From the NCBI RefSeq assembly GCF_030848805.1, contig NC_092363.1, positions 12,010,886 through 12,074,885 on the forward strand: DNA of 64,000 nt. The letters are read 5' to 3'. The translations under genes were made by a program, and so were the position numbers. Position 1 is the first letter of the stretch. The number at the start of each line of letters is the position of its first letter. Under the pieces are notes generated by a model that was not told where the DNA came from, made no database searches, and saw only the letters and a list, made by a program, of their open reading frames with translations. The stretch is from Temnothorax longispinosus (taxonomy: Eukaryota > Arthropoda > Insecta > Hymenoptera > Formicidae). Positions 59,778-64,000 of this stretch are shown piece after piece.

Positions 59778-60222
59778 CACTGTTGGAAAATTTTTATAGT
59801 TTTGTTAAAAAAGGTCCTTGTTAAAATTTTTGTGTAAAATAATCAACACATACATGTGTAGATTTAACATATGCCTGCTATGTTAATTGAACATTACAAA
59901 TTAAAAATGTAAAATTATAAAAATAATTTTAAAAATATGTTAAAGTAATTTAAACGTATTTATTAAATGTGTTCAAATTTACAGAAAAGGAGTGTTGATT
60001 TTATCTTACAATTTTAACTTTAACATAAAAGTTATGTTAATTGTACACATAATTAACCTCAAATTACAATCAGAATTACATTTCCTTTCTGTTGAAATAT
60101 TTTAACATAGTACCGGTGTTACCATTTATACATCCATATTATGTTAAATTAACACAAAAATTTGAGTGGACCGTTTGGGACATGTGATTTATGTTATATT
60201 TAACACAAATTTTCCAACAGTG
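59778..60222. mobile_element. TA-flanked inverted-repeat element, CACTGTTGGAAAATTT ends
   Basis: The ends CACTGTTGGAAAATTT and AAATTTTCCAACAGTG are perfect inverted repeats with TA at 59776-59777 and 60223-60224; 445 bp. The interior lacks coding capacity and is dense in TGTTAA/TTAACA words. It shares gtgttgatttt with the element at 17391-17961. Confidence 0.85.
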
Positions 60223-60224
60223 TA

Positions 60225-62551
60225 ATTAACAACATCATTGTACTCTTATACTTTTTCTAATGTTATTGGAAACAAAATACTTTCTAAAATGTTTAAATGC
60301 AAATATGCAAATATTTGTCACAATACATAATCTATGTTATTTCAACATATAAAGACAGACATGAATTACATTATATATTTTGACAAAAAAATGTATAGAT
60401 TTCTGAGAAAATATTAATTTTCTCTCTTTATAACAAATGTTAATTTTATATAGATAATAAATATCATATTTTATAAGATAAATATTTTTATCGAGTATTT
60501 CAATTTTTTGCATATTAATGTTTCTTTTTATTTACTTATTACATTTAGAGATTAATTTAATAATAAATTTAATAATAAATAAGTTACCATTAAATTATAT
60601 TTTTTGAGAAATGCGACATTTCCCTCATACAGTCATTTTTTTATTTATGACTACAAATTCAAATGTGTACTTGCAAGCAAGTGAATGTGAATAGCTCATC
60701 TACAAGGGAAAAGAAGGAAACTTCTGAAGCAGAGGGGTTATTGTAGAAGGATAGAGATAGGCCACGATGCCAGCGTGACTTGACAATAAAGCTCACTTCC
60801 GGTTCGTCCTCGAGGTTCCTCCCCTCGTCAGCCCACCTGTTTCGACACTTCGACACATAGCTCGCTACGGCATTGACTATCTTGTCTATCGCCCCGGTCT
60901 ATGGGCCGACCGACTATTTGTCATAACGTATGACAGTTATAAAACGTGAAACTCGAATCCTCAAACAATCCTTTCTCTCCTTTCCTTCTCTTCCCTCTTC
61001 TTCACTTCTTTCGACGATGATAAAAATATCGGATGATGTTCCTACATATAATATGAGCACATTTATAATGATAATATAAGGCAGTAACTTAAATTTAGTC
61101 GTAATAATATGACTACAATTGTTTAGCACAGTCATCTTTTATCATTTATCTTAAAAATATATAGAATAAAATAAAAAACATCTCTTATAAGATATTAACT
61201 TTTCAATAATTATTCTTAACTTTTGTATTTGTATTGTATAACAAAAACAATACAAATAAGATCCCACTGATTGCGATAAAGTTACTTTGAAATTATAGGT
61301 AAATATATGCACAATAGAAAGAACAAAATTTTTATGTAAAAATACTGTCATCGCTTAAGTTAATTTACACATTTAAAATTAAATTCCATAATATAAGAAA
61401 TTTTAAAATGCAAGTATTTTCAAAAACTAGTAAATTTTTATAAGCCTAGATTTAATTAAGCCGAAAGCTATCATAACGAGAGAGCCAAACGAATCTGTTG
61501 AAACGGACGAGCAGTCAATCTGTCAACTTGACATGCGACGTCTGCCTCGGGGATTCTACGAGGGTCGAGAACGAGCCATTGTCAAACGACCCTTGTGGAC
61601 AAGTCTATTAAATCCTCATTAGAACTTTATCCTCATCCGTGTCTGACAATCATTGACGTTGAAAGCTCATGGATGGAGCTTTTGTATGGCAAAATTTGTT
61701 TAAATACCACTATTCTTACGGACGTAAAAAAATTAATCAATCTTATACTCTCCTCAATTATTTTCTTATCTTCATATTTATCCTTTGCTCGTTATATAGG
61801 AAGACTATATCCAACTAGAGATATATCTCTGATATCTTGAGAAATGTACACTATTTATTTCTACAATATTGATGGAAATTTTAATTCTGGTATTTAAATC
61901 ACAATAATTTAATCACAATTTTATTTGCAATTTGATTTAATATACTTCCTACACAATCCTTGAATTTATCCAACAAGATTTGGTTTCTCAAATCTTGAAT
62001 ATTCACTATTTATAAACAATATTTTTAATGTTAAAAAAATGGTAAGATAATATTAAAATATCAAAAAAAAAAAAGGGATTTCTAAATATCACGTTCTATC
62101 TATCTAGGAACTTAAACGTATGGATATTTTTTTTTTACCTAATAATGATTTTTTATTTTGTGCAATCAGAGTGGGTTGATTCTTTCATATCTGACTGTTC
62201 TTAAGAAAAGGAACATGTCCGGTTCAATTTTATTTTTAAAGATTCGCGGAGCCGTTGAACGAAAACGATGTCAAAACACAAAAATAGCAAATCCAGTATA
62301 ACATGTGTAAAAAAAGAAAATATTTTTAAATTTTAAGATAAGTTTACATTGAAATATTTTTAGGTTTGTAAAATATATATTCAGTTTTAAAAATAAAATT
62401 TTAAAAATGTAATAAACCTTATATTGACAAAAACTACATAATTAAAATCCGAAAATTTTCAGCCTAATCTATATTCGCAAGTATCAATTAATAGTATCGT
62501 TATACTTTATTATTGAAGTGCAAGAGATTCAAAACTTTCATTTATATCTTA
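60225..62551. other. AT-rich intergenic stretch with GC-balanced islands
   Basis: Islands at about 60660-60910 and 61470-61620 show no domain. A TC-rich tract lies near 60966-61010. No paired element ends were found. Confidence 0.4.
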
Positions 62552-62553
62552 TA

Positions 62554-62783
62554 CAGGGTGTTTATTAAGAGTCTGTTCCTATCCTATATTTTAAAAACGG
62601 TTCAAAATTATGAAAAACCGCGAAATAAGTGTTCGATCATTTCGAGGAGCTACTCATAAGGGGTTGGGGAGGTTGTCTGTTCCTCGTAGCCCCTCGAAAT
62701 GATCGAACACGTATTTTGCAGTTTTTCATTATTTTGAGCCGTTTCCGAAATATAGAGGATGGACAAACTTTATAGACATTTTG
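62554..62783. mobile_element. TA-flanked foldback MITE (230 bp)
   Basis: CAGGGTGTTTATTAAGAGTC at the left pairs with the right end. The inner stem (gttcgatcatttcgaggagc and complement) is nearly perfect around a loop of about 30-40 bases. TA lies at 62552-62553 and 62784-62785. Confidence 0.82.
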
Positions 62784-62845
62784 TATATATAATTTAAAAA
62801 ACATCTCATTATAAATCTCTGTATTATATTTATATTTATATTTAT

Positions 62846-63304
62846 GGTAATTGTTTACAATAACTAACATAGCTCGGATTACTTTGACCTTGACATATGT
62901 TGTCAAGGTCACCAGGAGGGTGACCTTGACACTCAGGAGGAGTGACCTTCAGAAGGTTTTAGTCGGCGGTCGCTGCTTATTAAAAAATTATAAACAAAAA
63001 GGTTTAGAAAATATAGCAGCTATTTTGAGTATTGAAAGGCATAAACGATTAATATTACGTTTTTTTTAACGCAGAGAATACTTTATTTCGCGAGAAAGTC
63101 GCTGCTTTACCAAAACACAACATTTAAAGCAGTAAATAGCAGTAAAATAGCTGCTATATTTTCCAAACTTTTTTTGTTTATAACTTTTTAATAAGCAGCA
63201 ACCGCCGACTAAAACCTTCTGAAGGTCACACAAGAGAGTGACCTTGACAACATATGTCAAGGTCAAAGTAATCCGAGCTATGTTAGTTATTGTAAACAAT
63301 TACC
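62846..63304. mobile_element. Foldback element family A, copy 3, with clean 8-bp target duplication
   Basis: Inverted arms of about 180 bases begin GGTAATTGTTTACAATAACT. The exact direct repeat ATATTTAT flanks it (62838-62845 and 63305-63312). The arms contain gctcggattactttgacctt, as in copy 1 at 4944-5795, plus ttagtcggcggtcgctgctt and agcagctattttgagtattg. Open frames across both arms start with the same peptide because they are the two arms of the inverted repeat. Confidence 0.88.
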
Positions 63305-63312
63305 ATATTTAT

Positions 63313-64000
63313 ATTTATATTACATACAGTCATGTTTGTACAATCGCTACCGAGTAATATACCACATCAAATATTTCATATTTATTGCTAAATTGAAAAA
63401 TTTTCACTTATTATTGAAATAATTAATTTAGTTGGATTAATTGGATCTAATTAAGCATTAAAAAATGCATTAAAAGATTTTGCCCTGAATTATTGTATTC
63501 AATAAGAATTATTCGCCAGTGATGAACTGAATTATTGTCTCAAAAGATGATATTTCTATTCTTTCTTTTTGCAAAAATTGCAGATTTAAAATTAACAATA
63601 CCTATTATTAACAATATTGTTGACAACTGACGAAACAAATTCAACGATCTATGATTTTGTGACTTTATTTTTTATTTCAGCCACAGAGAATTTTTGAAAG
63701 TTGCTTCCGTAAGAAGAGAAGAGATGTATCTTTTTGACCAATCAGTCCACATGTCAATACCACAAAAATAATCAGACTCAGACAAAAAATAAGAAGAATC
63801 TCTTCAATAAAATTGCTTTGAATCGATTTTCAGTATGATGGAACTCTCCCCTTACGATATTTTGAGAAGAGAGAGGGAGCAATAAGGAGTTATAAATATA
63901 CGACGAATTATAGGTCGTTACATTTATCTCTTCAAATCCTATTAAGTGGTGTCATTTTTTTTCAAATAAGTTTTTATTTGAAAAATTTAACCTTTCCTTC
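63313..64000. other. AT-rich stretch to window end
   Basis: No gene, RNA gene or paired repeat was recognised. Confidence 0.4.

Noticed and set aside
62851..63299. Two open frames starting with the same peptide MFTITNIARITLTLTY
   Set aside because: They are the same sequence read in the two arms of an inverted repeat element; not a duplicated gene.

Overview
The window looks like intergenic or intronic DNA of an insect nuclear genome. It is strongly AT-rich, with GC-richer islands of a few hundred bases, many GT/GA microsatellites, an R1-clade-like non-LTR retrotransposon, mariner-type transposase relics and many TA-flanked inverted-repeat elements. The mix would suit a hymenopteran, perhaps an ant, but that is inference. 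I found no host protein-coding gene I would defend. Almost everything recognisable is mobile or repetitive DNA, with one tRNA-like array.

Layout. 1-4085: the 3' part of a non-LTR retrotransposon; ORF1 (zinc-knuckle protein) is open and runs in from outside the window, while ORF2 (endonuclease/reverse transcriptase) is broken by frameshifts, stops and an internal deletion. 4186-6485: a stack of palindromes and nested elements (mariner-like relic, then a GGGGAGACC-type element, then a foldback element carrying its own satellite). 7462-8290: a GC-rich, possibly LTR-like block. 9970-11545: a GAGTGA-iterated repeat, a 133-bp minisatellite and a GA tract. 14229-16242: five near-identical 391-bp units, each with one tRNA-like gene, bounded by a 13-bp direct repeat. 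17391-20400: a TA-flanked element and a GC-rich block with a 15-bp repeat. 25674-30960: hairpin elements, a mariner relic, a mariner foldback and a decayed relative of the tRNA-like unit. 33472-38602: three elements sharing GGGGAGACC/GGGTAGACC ends. 41100-49448: tandem duplications, small TA-flanked MITEs and the second GAGTGA element. 52825-55664: long GT-type microsatellites. 56191-58884: a hairpin MITE followed by a three-deep nested insertion. 59778-63304: further TA-flanked elements and a foldback copy with a clean 8-bp target duplication.

The main discovery is a group of TA-flanked DNA elements with ends GGGG(A/T)GACCGGGGC. Each subfamily has its own short word directly after the terminal GGGG, and repeats that word several times inside the element, outward-facing in the best case. 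Two copies keep an open segment encoding a C4HC3 (PHD-like) zinc finger and a third keeps a frameshifted relic of it. The second main finding is the tandem tRNA-like array, whose units have a pol III A box and B box, flanking inverted repeats that extend the acceptor stem, and a diverged dispersed relative about 14.6 kb away.
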